DNA of 13,813 nt from Firmicutes bacterium CAG:449. GTDB lineage: Bacteria > Bacillota_I > Bacilli_A > RFN20 > CAG-449. The notes beneath the pieces were generated by a model, which saw only the letters and a list, made by a program, of their open reading frames with translations, was not told the origin of the DNA and ran no database searches. The translations under genes and the position numbers were made by a program. Below are positions 8,101 through 13,813 of this stretch, one piece after another. Where the stretch lies: the NCBI GenBank assembly GCA_000432895.1, contig FR889347.1, positions 1-13,813 of the forward strand, written 5' to 3'. The first letter of the stretch is position 1; every line of letters starts with the position of its first letter.

Positions 8101-8630
8101 TATCTAAAGATAAGCCAATTTTGTCTTTAGAAGAAACATACACAATTAGAAAAAAATTAGAATTAAAAGAAATTCATATTGAAAGTAAGAAAATTGATAC
8201 TTTTAAATCTAGTAAAAATTTATTAATTAGTTCATCTAAACAAGCAATGGATTTTGGTAATGATATTCACTTTATGATGGAGGTGATGGATTTTAAAAAT
8301 CCACATTTTGACATTTTAAAAAATAGTTTATATGTTAAAGTTATTAAAAGATTTCTTGCTTCTAATTTAATGACAAATATTCAAAATGGCTCTATTTATA
8401 AAGAATATGCATTTTATGATGAAGATAATAAAACAAATGGTATTATCGACTTAATGGTTATTTATGATGATTATATCGATGTTATTGATTATAAAACAAA
8501 ACATATTGATGATGAAGATTATGATAAGCAAGTATTAATTTATAAAAATTATGTAGAAAAAATATTTCATAAAAGAGTTAATGCATATTTATATTCATTA
8601 ATGGATGGTATTTATAAACAAGTTTTATAA
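5166..8630 (+). CDS. addA: AddA, helicase-nuclease subunit A (UvrD-like ATPase plus RecB-type nuclease)
   Basis: AddA is the 3'-5' translocating helicase of AddAB and carries the second nuclease. All UvrD-type motifs are present: the Q-motif TLDQQKAI (8-15), Walker A SAGAGSGKT (24-32), FTNLAAGEMKKR (Ia), DEYQDTS (369-375), VGDVKQSIYRFR (393-404), NFRSR (432-436), HKSKGLE (729-735) and VALTRAR (795-801). The C-terminal nuclease has G1031-x3-H1035, D1095 in GIID and D1108-Y-K1110 in IDYKT, so it should be active. Its 1154 residues are near the family length (about 1230 in Bacillus). The start is chosen by a strong AAGGAGG about 5 bases upstream and the 4-base ATGA overlap with addB, which gives coupled translation and equal subunit levels. 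No terminator is seen after it; only 43 bases separate it from the lipoprotein gene. Confidence 0.95.
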   Translation: MRFEDYTLDQQKAIISKGSNIIVSAGAGSGKTQVLTARVLHFVKNEHYKLSNFLILTFTNLAAGEMKKRIRDVLTSEHLDEANEVDNADICTFDAYALSIVKKYHFILNVSKDISLIDSNVISVKKRNIIKEIFEEYYTSNKTFKKMVSTLCFKDDDNIQKLVLDFYNNALLELDTDEYLSNFITNFYNEQFYENVYLDLEKKLNSLKNDLIPFLYALPDVKISKKDNDSYQSKVLEGFEEFINCTTYEQIIASLPDYKTYNITKPRGLSDEEKKAIDDYKKEFKEVYEYISSLPKSKYELKLTLSTSKEFSNVLVDIVKRLDQEIKTYKDKYQVFEFQDIAKKALFLVKNNDEVRLSIKNKLKMIMIDEYQDTSALQEAFINQIEDNNVYMVGDVKQSIYRFRNARSDIFTDKYNRYKEHKGGIAIDLNKNFRSRREVLDDINFMFKQLMTEQYGGASYIKDHMIEYGNKAYINAGKIDAKLNSSFIIYQKDSMGIEKEAHLIARDIISKINNHYQVMTFVDKKPTLRDCRVDDFCVLMDRGTNFELFARVFNEYKIPLFIENDENISTNEIVLILTNLLRLIKAIQNNDYSSKEFIKAFLSVTRSFLFEYSDEKLLSICSSKNFYNDEAINKIRNTVFTYSDLPLFALLEKLLFSLDCYHKLILIGNVEKNEKYLDMFLELFKSMAKLDYSLDDFISYLEQVDDYDLKITLSSEGSAVKSVKMMNIHKSKGLEFNICYFAGLSSKFNRADVKANIGISSKYGLYFPTTSILKDLNQDYEIKEDISEKIRLFYVALTRAREKMIFVMQIDSLEGYFSKESQEISMKSVILNVEENYLKENIDYLTFKEILLLAHCKEKIKFNKEINSEFIYQIRKLTFDNKYSLDEISYQDFLSSMLDKYYNREITYTKLKQMTDAINLSINCGFSSLSFDEQKVFVNTSNAFMEKGQIIDPSKMVSFFDFLKPCMDNSRFEKYTYDISKDKPILSLEETYTIRKKLELKEIHIESKKIDTFKSSKNLLISSSKQAMDFGNDIHFMMEVMDFKNPHFDILKNSLYVKVIKRFLASNLMTNIQNGSIYKEYAFYDEDNKTNGIIDLMVIYDDYIDVIDYKTKHIDDEDYDKQVLIYKNYVEKIFHKRVNAYLYSLMDGIYKQVL

Positions 8631-8638
8631 ATTTAATA

Positions 8639-8667
8639 TAGATACAAAATAAAATATTAATTATAAT
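8639..8667 (+). promoter_or_regulatory. Candidate promoter giving a leaderless lipoprotein mRNA
   Basis: A perfect TATAAT lies at 8662-8667, with TAGATA (4 of 6 to consensus) at 8639-8644, 17 bases upstream. The start point would fall at about 8674, which is the A of the ATG of the next gene. No ribosome site precedes that ATG. The region is so AT-rich that a chance TATAAT is possible. Confidence 0.45.
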
Positions 8668-8673
8668 TTACTT

Positions 8674-9465
8674 ATGAAAAAAGAAATTGCTTTGTTATCT
8701 TTATTATTAGTTAGTTGTAATAGTTCTTCATCAAGCATAGTAAGTGAAAAAGATCCTATTGAGGTTGAAGAAAGGTGGGCTAGTGAAAATGTTTATGGAA
8801 AATTATATATTCCTGAACAAAAAAGTAATGAAATCGTGATTTTATCTCATAGTGCATTTTTAACTAATGATAGTTTATCTTCATATGCTTATGGATTTGC
8901 AAAAAGAGGATATTATGCTTATGCTTTTGATTTTTGTGGAGGGAGTTATTCTTCAAAAAGTAAAGGTGACATGAAAGATATGACAATATTTACTGAAGTG
9001 GATAATTTGAAAACGGTTATTAATAATTTTATTGATTTTGATAAAATATATCTTTTTGGAACTAGCCAAGGAGGATTAGTAACTGCATTAACTGCTAATG
9101 ATATTAATGTTGAGGGACAATTTCTTTTATATCCAGCTTTTAATATTCCTGATGAAGTAAAAAAATATAATTCATCTTTTTCACCTTTAGGAGAAGATTA
9201 TATAAATACAATAAAAGATTATGATGTCTATACTCATATTGGCAATTTTAAAAATAGAGTATTAATTATTCATGGTGATAAGGATACCACGGTAGATATT
9301 TCTTATTCTAAGAAAGCTTTAGACGTATATAAAAATTGTTCTTTAAAAATTATTTCAGGAGCAGGGCATGGTTTCAATAAAGATAATTTTAGTTTATTTA
9401 AAGATTATGATAATGAAGTTTGGAAAAGTATAGATGATTATTTTAAAGGAGAAGCAAATGATTAA
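8674..9465 (+). CDS. Alpha/beta-hydrolase-fold lipoprotein (serine hydrolase)
   Basis: The protein has 263 residues. A short signal peptide with Lys2-Lys3, a hydrophobic core and the lipobox LVSC places the lipid-modified cysteine at C15, so the mature protein should be anchored outside the cytoplasmic membrane, behind a Ser-rich linker. The hydrolase part has ILSHS (oxyanion region, 56-60), the nucleophile elbow GTSQGG with S131, HGDKDTTV with the acid D204, and GAGHGF with H232: a complete triad. The family splits ester or similar bonds; the substrate is unknown, with short-chain esters or feruloyl/acetyl groups among the options. There is no Shine-Dalgarno before the ATG at 8674, but TATAAT sits 7-12 bases upstream, hinting at a leaderless message. 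No later ATG would keep the signal peptide. It overlaps the next gene by 8 bases, so they are probably co-transcribed. Confidence 0.85.
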   Translation: MKKEIALLSLLLVSCNSSSSSIVSEKDPIEVEERWASENVYGKLYIPEQKSNEIVILSHSAFLTNDSLSSYAYGFAKRGYYAYAFDFCGGSYSSKSKGDMKDMTIFTEVDNLKTVINNFIDFDKIYLFGTSQGGLVTALTANDINVEGQFLLYPAFNIPDEVKKYNSSFSPLGEDYINTIKDYDVYTHIGNFKNRVLIIHGDKDTTVDISYSKKALDVYKNCSLKIISGAGHGFNKDNFSLFKDYDNEVWKSIDDYFKGEAND

Positions 9466-10156
9466 AGCCATATTTTTTGATTTAGATGGAACTTTACTTC
9501 CTATGAATGAAGAATTATTTACTAAAAAATATTTTTCATTATTGTGTAATAAATTTCCTAATTATGAAAAAGAAAAATTAATATCCACGATTTATGAAGG
9601 CACAATGGCAATGTATAAAAATGATGGACGCTTTACAAATGAAGAAGTGTTTTGGAATGTTTTTAAACAAAAATATGGAAATATCGAAGATAAACCATTA
9701 TTTGATGAATTTTATGTAAATGAATTTAAAGAAACAAAAAAGTGTTGCTTAGATAATCCTTTAGCTAAACAAATTGTAGATTTTTGTAATGAACATTTTA
9801 AATATGTTATTTTATCAACTAATCCAATTTTTCCTTTAATTGGTACATTAACTAGAATGAGTTTTGTTGGTTTAAAAAAGGATGATTTTGATTTTATTAC
9901 TAGCTATGAAAATTCTTCTTATTGTAAACCAAATCCTATGTATTTTAAGACTTTATTAGATAAATTTGATTTAAAACCAGAAGAAGTAATTTTGTTTGGT
10001 AATAATACTTTAGAAGATGGAGAATGCTCTTATGCATGTGGAATTAAATGTTACATGGTTGGCGATTTTTTAATTAAACCAGATAAAACAAAACATACTT
10101 TTAAAGAAATTAAAATGGAAGAAGTTATTCCTACTTTAAAAGAATACATTGATTAA
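9458..10156 (+). CDS. HAD-superfamily hydrolase (C1-cap type phosphatase)
   Basis: The gene encodes 232 cytosolic residues. Motif I is FFDLDGTL with nucleophile D8 and acid D10, followed by a helical cap (about 15-100). Motif II is STNP (120-123), motif III K157 in CKPNP, and motif IV GNNTLED (181-187). Motif IV is unusual: related proteins usually have GNDxxED, and here the first aspartate is N183, while E186-D187 remain. This could weaken Mg2+ binding or be tolerated. The usual role is removal of phosphate from a small metabolite; the substrate is not predictable. Start choice: the ATG at 9458 follows AAAGGAGAAG (9446-9455) and begins directly with the family's N-terminus; an in-frame ATG at 9434 has no ribosome site and adds eight non-conserved residues. 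The 8-base overlap with the lipoprotein gene suggests coupling. A strong terminator follows. Confidence 0.88.
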   Translation: MIKAIFFDLDGTLLPMNEELFTKKYFSLLCNKFPNYEKEKLISTIYEGTMAMYKNDGRFTNEEVFWNVFKQKYGNIEDKPLFDEFYVNEFKETKKCCLDNPLAKQIVDFCNEHFKYVILSTNPIFPLIGTLTRMSFVGLKKDDFDFITSYENSSYCKPNPMYFKTLLDKFDLKPEEVILFGNNTLEDGECSYACGIKCYMVGDFLIKPDKTKHTFKEIKMEEVIPTLKEYID

Positions 10157-10159
10157 TGT

Positions 10160-10186
10160 AAAAGGAGTTAAATCTCCTTTTTATTT
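10160..10186 (+). terminator. Intrinsic terminator after the HAD gene
   Basis: The arms AAAAGGAG (10160-10167) and CTCCTTTT (10174-10181) form a perfect 8-base stem with a TTAAAT loop, running into TTATTT. It lies 4 bases past the HAD stop and separates this unit from the yaaA-recF-gyr operon. Confidence 0.85.
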
Positions 10187-10215
10187 AATAAATTAACTTG
10201 ATTATTTTTCATTCC

Positions 10216-10237
10216 CTTATTTATTTTAATAAATAAG
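10216..10237. repeat. Perfect 10-base-arm palindrome at the yaaA-recF-gyrBA promoter
   Basis: The arms CTTATTTATT (10216-10225) and AATAAATAAG (10228-10237) are perfect complements with 2 bases between them. It ends 3 bases before the TGTTATAAT promoter and covers the -35 position, the place expected for an operator or a supercoiling-sensitive element. It does not match the DnaA box TTATNCACA. Confidence 0.55.
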
Positions 10238-10239
10238 TG

Positions 10240-10248
10240 TGTTATAAT
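10240..10248 (+). promoter_or_regulatory. Extended -10 promoter of the yaaA-recF-gyrB-gyrA operon
   Basis: TGTTATAAT at 10240-10248 is a full extended -10 (TGn plus perfect TATAAT). The -35 position, about 10220, lies inside the palindrome and is poor (TTTATT). The start point would be near 10255, leaving about 30 bases of leader before the yaaA ATG. It follows a terminator, as expected of a new transcription unit. Confidence 0.65.
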
Positions 10249-10285
10249 TTTATGGTAAGTTTATATTTTGAGAAAGGAAGTTAAA

Positions 10286-10501
10286 ATGAAAAAAATTCTT
10301 ATTCATACTGAATACATTGAACTTCAAAATGTTTTGAAAAAATCAGGTATTATTTTTACCGGTGGTGAAGCAAAGATTTTTTTAAAAGAGAATGTAGTTT
10401 ATGTTAATGGTGAACAAGAAAATCGTCGAGGACGTAAACTTTATCCAGGAGATCAAGTAAAGGTTAATAATGAGATTTATTTGATAGAAAAAGAATGTTA
10501 A
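10286..10501 (+). CDS. yaaA: YaaA/RlbA-type S4-domain RNA-binding protein
   Basis: This is a 71-residue S4-domain protein of the kind regularly found between dnaN and recF in Firmicutes. The S4 RNA-binding core covers most of the chain: LQNVLKKSGIIFTGGEAK (13-30) and VNGEQENRRGRKLYPGD (40-56) match the family closely. In Bacillus this protein has been linked to the large ribosomal subunit; the exact role is modest and not shown here. Start choice: the ATG at 10286 has AAAGGAAG (10273-10280) at good spacing; the in-frame TTG at 10268 has no such site. The 3' end overlaps the recF start by 7 bases. Confidence 0.9.
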   Translation: MKKILIHTEYIELQNVLKKSGIIFTGGEAKIFLKENVVYVNGEQENRRGRKLYPGDQVKVNNEIYLIEKEC

Positions 10502-11556
10502 TTAAAAACATAAAACTTATTAATTTTAGAAATTATCAAAATATAGAAGTATCATTTGAAAAAGGAATTAATTATATTGAAGGAAGTAATGGAAGTGGAA
10601 AAACTTCGCTAGTAGAAGCAATTGGATTGCTTTCTTTATGTAAATCAATTAGAACTAGTGATGAAAAAGAAATGATTAATTTAAATAGTTCATCATTAAT
10701 TGTAAATGCTTTAATAAATAATCAAATTGACCGTGAAATTAAAATTGTAATTTCTGAAAAAGGTAAGTATATTTCTATTGATGAAAATGAAGTTAAAAGA
10801 ATATCAGAATTAATTGGAGTGGTAAAAATTATTAGTTTTTTACCTAAAGATGTAGAACTTTTTAAAGATAGTCCTTTAAAAAGAAGAAAATTTATTGATT
10901 ATGCATTTTCTTTACTTGATAAGACTTATTTAAAATCATTAAGTGAATATAATCATTATTTAACTGAAATTAAAGAATTGATTAAGGTAAGTGACTTTGA
11001 TGAAACGACTTTAGATGTTTTATTAAAACAAATTTCAAAAAAAGGCATTTACATAATGGATAAAAGAAAAGAATATATTTGTTTGCTTAACAAGTATTTA
11101 GCTAATGTAAATAAATATTTCTCAGATAATGAATTTGTGATTAATTATCAAAGTGATATAAAAAATGAAAATAATTATTATCTTGAAGTTAAAAACAAAT
11201 TATTAAATGACTTAAAGTATCAAAATAGAGTCAGTGTTCATGGAATTCATTTGGATGATATGGTTTGTTATCATAATAACACTAATTTATCTAATTATGG
11301 TTCACAAGGACAAAATCGCTTAGGTGTGATAAGTATTAAACTTGCATTATTTGATTTAATTAAAGATAAATTAAATGAAGAACCAATTGTAATTTTAGAT
11401 GATGTTTTATCTGAACTAGATGAACTTCATCAAGAAAAATTAATTAATGTTTTAAAAAATATTGAGCAAGTATTTATTACTGGAACAAAATTTAATTTAA
11501 ATCAAAAAGTAACATTATATTGTGTAGAAAAAAATGAAGTCGGGAGGATCTACTAA
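10495..11556 (+). CDS. recF: RecF, DNA replication/repair SMC-like ATPase
   Basis: RecF binds single-/double-strand DNA junctions at gaps and, with RecO and RecR, helps RecA load in the cytosol. The 353-residue length is normal. The N-terminus KNIKLINFRNYQN leads into Walker A GSNGSGKTS (30-38), FLPKDVELFKDSPLKRRKF is the conserved RecF block in the middle, the signature SQGQNR is at 270-275, and Walker B LDDVLSELD at 301-309. All ATP-binding parts are present. The ATG overlaps the end of yaaA by 7 bases and has only an A-rich upstream stretch, so translation is probably coupled to yaaA, which would keep RecF low. It ends on TAATG shared with gyrB. Confidence 0.97.
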   Translation: MLIKNIKLINFRNYQNIEVSFEKGINYIEGSNGSGKTSLVEAIGLLSLCKSIRTSDEKEMINLNSSSLIVNALINNQIDREIKIVISEKGKYISIDENEVKRISELIGVVKIISFLPKDVELFKDSPLKRRKFIDYAFSLLDKTYLKSLSEYNHYLTEIKELIKVSDFDETTLDVLLKQISKKGIYIMDKRKEYICLLNKYLANVNKYFSDNEFVINYQSDIKNENNYYLEVKNKLLNDLKYQNRVSVHGIHLDDMVCYHNNTNLSNYGSQGQNRLGVISIKLALFDLIKDKLNEEPIVILDDVLSELDELHQEKLINVLKNIEQVFITGTKFNLNQKVTLYCVEKNEVGRIY

Positions 11557-13535
11557 TGGAAAATGAAGAATTAGAAAAAGAAACAAGAAATCTAATTCCA
11601 GATGATGAAAAAGCTAAAGCTGATTATAGTGCAAGCGATATTCAAGTTTTAGAAGGATTAGAGGCAGTTAGAAAAAGACCAGGTATGTATATTGGTACTA
11701 CTTCTAGTACTGGTTTACATCATTGTGTTTGGGAAATTGTAGATAACGCTATTGATGAAGCTTTAGCAGGCTATTGTGATACAATTCATGTCACTATCAA
11801 TAAAGGCGATACAATTACAGTTAAGGATAATGGTAGAGGTATTCCTGTTGGTATAGTAGCTAAATCAGGTAAATCAGCAGTAGAAACTGTTTATACTATT
11901 CTTCATGCTGGTGGTAAATTTGGTGAAGGTGGAGGATATAAAGTCTCTGGTGGCCTTCATGGTGTTGGTGCATCAGTTGTTAATGCTCTTTCTGAATGGC
12001 TTGAAGTTACTGTTCATAAAGATGGTGGAATTTACTATATTAAGTTTGCTAATGGTGGACATACTGTTGAACCTTTAAAGCAAATTGGAACATGTGACGA
12101 TACAGGAACTATTGTTACATTTAAACCAGATGGAACAATTTTTAAAGAAACCACTGTTTTTAGCTATGAAATTATTCGTGATAGAATTCGTCAAATGGCT
12201 TTTTTAAATAAAGGCGTTAGAATCATTGTTAAAGATGATAGAGGTGAAGAACCAATTGTTGAAGAATTCTGCTATGAAGGTGGATTAAAAGAATACGTTA
12301 CATATTTAAATAGAAATAAAGAATCTCAAGAAAGTGAATTTGATGTTATTTATTGTGAAGGTAAGCAAGATGGCATTAATGTTGAAATTGCTATGCAATA
12401 CAATGAATCATATCAAAGTATGATTTATTCTTTCTGTAACAATATTAATACTGCTGATGGTGGTACACATGAAGAAGGCTTTAGACTTGCTTTAACTAGA
12501 GTAATAAATAAATACGCTAGAAATAATAAATTTTTAAAAGATAATGATGAATCTTTAACTCAAGATGATGTTAGAGAAGGTTTAACTGCCATTATTTCTA
12601 TTAAACATCCTGATCCTCAATATGAAGGCCAAACAAAAGGAAAATTAGGTAATTCAGAAGTTAGACAAATTACTTCATCAATTTTTGGTGAACAACTTGA
12701 AAGATATTTAATTGAAAATCCAAAACAAGCTAAAGTTATTATGGCGAAAGTTACTTTAGCGGCTAATGCTAGAATTGCAGCTAGAAAAGCAAGAGAAACT
12801 ACTAGAAAAAGTGGTATGGAATTAACTTCTTTACCTGGAAAACTTGCTGATTGCTCTTCTAAAAATGCAGAAGAATGTGAATTATATATCGTCGAAGGTA
12901 ATTCTGCTGGTGGATCTGCTAAAAATGGTAGAGATAGAAAAACGCAAGCTATTCTTCCTTTAAGAGGTAAAATTCTTAATGTTGAAAAAGCACAAACTAA
13001 AAGAATTTTTGCTAATGCTGAAATTGGTAATATGATTATTGCTATTGGTGGTGGATATGGTAATGATTTTGATGTTTCTAAAATTAGATATCATAAAATT
13101 GTTATTATGACCGATGCTGATGTTGATGGATCTCATATTAGAATTTTATTATTAACATTCTTCTACCGCTTTATGAAACCACTTGTTGAACAAGGATATA
13201 TTTATATTGCTCAACCTCCTCTATATAAAGCTTCTAGAGGAAATAAAGATTATTATTGCTATAATGATGAACAATTAAATCAATTAAGAGCAAAACTTGG
13301 TCCAGCAGCTTCTAAACTATTAAAATTACAACGTTATAAAGGTCTTGGTGAAATGGATGCTCAACAACTTTGGGAAACTACAATGGATCCAGACAAAAGA
13401 AAAATGATTAAAGTAACCATTGATGATGCAATGGCGGCAGATAAAGTCTTTGATGAATTAATGGGTGAAGATGTTATTTGTAGAAAACAATTCATTAAAG
13501 AAAATGCTAAATTTGTTAATAATTTAGATATTTAA
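11556..13535 (+). CDS. gyrB: DNA gyrase subunit B
   Basis: GyrB supplies the ATPase and the Mg2+-binding TOPRIM centre of DNA gyrase, which adds negative supercoils. At 659 residues it is slightly longer than Bacillus GyrB, from an acidic N-terminal addition of about 17 residues before VLEGLEAVRKRPGMYIG. GHKL ATPase residues: E60 and N64 in EIVDNAIDEALAG, D91 in DNGRGIP, and the G-rich lid 116-145. TOPRIM: EGNSAGGSAK (447-456), ILPLRGK (466-472) and DADVDG (520-525). The C-terminus QRYKGLGEMDAQQLW is typical. The ribosome site GGGAGG (11542-11547) is strong and the start overlaps the recF stop by one base. The TOPRIM and tail motifs are type II gyrase/ParE common; the next gene being gyrA supports GyrB and not ParE. 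Confidence 0.96.
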   Translation: MENEELEKETRNLIPDDEKAKADYSASDIQVLEGLEAVRKRPGMYIGTTSSTGLHHCVWEIVDNAIDEALAGYCDTIHVTINKGDTITVKDNGRGIPVGIVAKSGKSAVETVYTILHAGGKFGEGGGYKVSGGLHGVGASVVNALSEWLEVTVHKDGGIYYIKFANGGHTVEPLKQIGTCDDTGTIVTFKPDGTIFKETTVFSYEIIRDRIRQMAFLNKGVRIIVKDDRGEEPIVEEFCYEGGLKEYVTYLNRNKESQESEFDVIYCEGKQDGINVEIAMQYNESYQSMIYSFCNNINTADGGTHEEGFRLALTRVINKYARNNKFLKDNDESLTQDDVREGLTAIISIKHPDPQYEGQTKGKLGNSEVRQITSSIFGEQLERYLIENPKQAKVIMAKVTLAANARIAARKARETTRKSGMELTSLPGKLADCSSKNAEECELYIVEGNSAGGSAKNGRDRKTQAILPLRGKILNVEKAQTKRIFANAEIGNMIIAIGGGYGNDFDVSKIRYHKIVIMTDADVDGSHIRILLLTFFYRFMKPLVEQGYIYIAQPPLYKASRGNKDYYCYNDEQLNQLRAKLGPAASKLLKLQRYKGLGEMDAQQLWETTMDPDKRKMIKVTIDDAMAADKVFDELMGEDVICRKQFIKENAKFVNNLDI

Positions 13536-13540
13536 GGAGG
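13534..13540 (+). promoter_or_regulatory. Strong ribosome binding site of gyrA
   Basis: AAGGAGG overlaps the gyrB stop codon (TAA at 13533-13535) and sits 7 bases before the ATG at 13548. It is the strongest ribosome site in the gyr operon and fixes the gyrA start upstream of the acidic extension. Confidence 0.8.
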
Positions 13541-13547
13541 TAGCGCA

Positions 13548-13813
13548 ATGTTAGATGAAGAAAAAAAATTAAATGAAGAAGAAAATGAAGAAGTAACACC
13601 TGCTACTGATGAAGAAATTGAACAACTTGAAGAAGGTATTGTTCCAGGCTTATCAGAAAGAGAATTAGTTTCTGAAGTTAAACAATCTTTCTTAGATTAT
13701 GCAATGTCAGTTATTGTATCTCGTGCAATTCCTGATGTTAGAGATGGTTTAAAACCTGTTCAAAGAAGAATTATTTATTCAATGTACGAAGAAAGAAATA
13801 CATTTGATAAACC
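13548..13813 (+). CDS. gyrA: DNA gyrase subunit A, N-terminal part (runs off the window)
   Basis: Only the first 88 codons are present. Residues 47-75, with SFLDYAMSVIVSRAIPDVRD and then GLKPVQRRI, are the highly conserved start of the GyrA breakage-reunion domain; the catalytic tyrosine lies beyond the edge. Before it is an unusually long acidic lead of about 35-45 residues (13548 to about 13680), dominated by Glu and Asp, where Bacillus GyrA has about 20 residues. GyrA cuts and rejoins DNA in an A2B2 complex with the adjacent gyrB product. Only 12 bases separate it from gyrB, so the two are co-transcribed. ParC is an alternative family member, but operon context favours GyrA. Confidence 0.93.
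   Translation, partial: MLDEEKKLNEEENEEVTPATDEEIEQLEEGIVPGLSERELVSEVKQSFLDYAMSVIVSRAIPDVRDGLKPVQRRIIYSMYEERNTFDK

Noticed and set aside
7868..8143. 91-codon open frame on the - strand inside addA
   Set aside because: It lies fully within the conserved-length addA gene, has no recognisable motif or ribosome site, and is a shadow of addA codon bias.
9434..9457. Earlier in-frame ATG for the HAD gene
   Set aside because: No ribosome site precedes it, it adds eight non-conserved residues before the standard MIKAIFFDLDGT start, and AAAGGAG lies exactly before the ATG at 9458.
10268..10285. In-frame TTG start for yaaA
   Set aside because: It would place the good AAAGGAAG site inside the gene; the ATG at 10286 has correct spacing and fits the family's length.
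10187..10285. oriC-like DnaA-box cluster near yaaA
   Set aside because: No TTATNCACA-type boxes are present; the TTATTTATT arms of the palindrome lack the CACA end.

Overview
The window is a very AT-rich bacterial chromosome segment with every intact gene on the + strand. The order yaaA-recF-gyrB-gyrA, an AddAB pair instead of RecBCD, purine-rich Shine-Dalgarno sites and A/T-ending codons with AGA arginine point to a low-GC Firmicute (Bacillota, Bacilli side, possibly a reduced uncultured gut lineage). TGA is used as a stop (first partial gene, addB) and tryptophan is TGG, so the standard bacterial code applies, not the Mycoplasma code. The exact taxon cannot be named from this sequence alone.

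Layout. (1) 1-981: the tail of an unrecognised gene overlapping a histidine-phosphatase-family gene by 4 bases. (2) 982-2895: an accessory-looking stretch with one free-standing DUF4143-type ATPase gene (1248-2480) that has its own good promoter. It is bordered by non-coding DNA rich in inverted repeats. The 3' end of the phosphatase gene is repeated at the far side of this stretch (916-990 versus 2788-2862), which marks an old duplication or insertion. (3) 2896-8630: addB and addA, overlapping ATGA, the helicase-nuclease for double-strand break resection. AddB is short and has no Walker A. (4) 8674-10156: a lipoprotein of the alpha/beta-hydrolase fold, probably read from a leaderless transcript, overlapping a HAD-family phosphatase gene; a clear intrinsic terminator follows. 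(5) 10216-13813: a palindrome and an extended -10 promoter, then yaaA, recF, gyrB and the start of gyrA, tightly coupled.

Together the window is mostly DNA maintenance: AddAB resects ends and loads recombinase, RecF serves gap repair, and GyrB/GyrA supply negative supercoiling. In many Firmicutes yaaA-recF-gyrBA lies directly after dnaA-dnaN; here addAB, a lipoprotein and a HAD gene occupy that place, so the origin cluster has been split. I found no CRISPR array, tRNA, rRNA or recognisable transposase, and no convincing new multi-gene system. The parts most worth a second look are the repeat-flanked ATPase locus, the shortened AddB, the leaderless lipoprotein gene and the palindrome at the gyr operon promoter.
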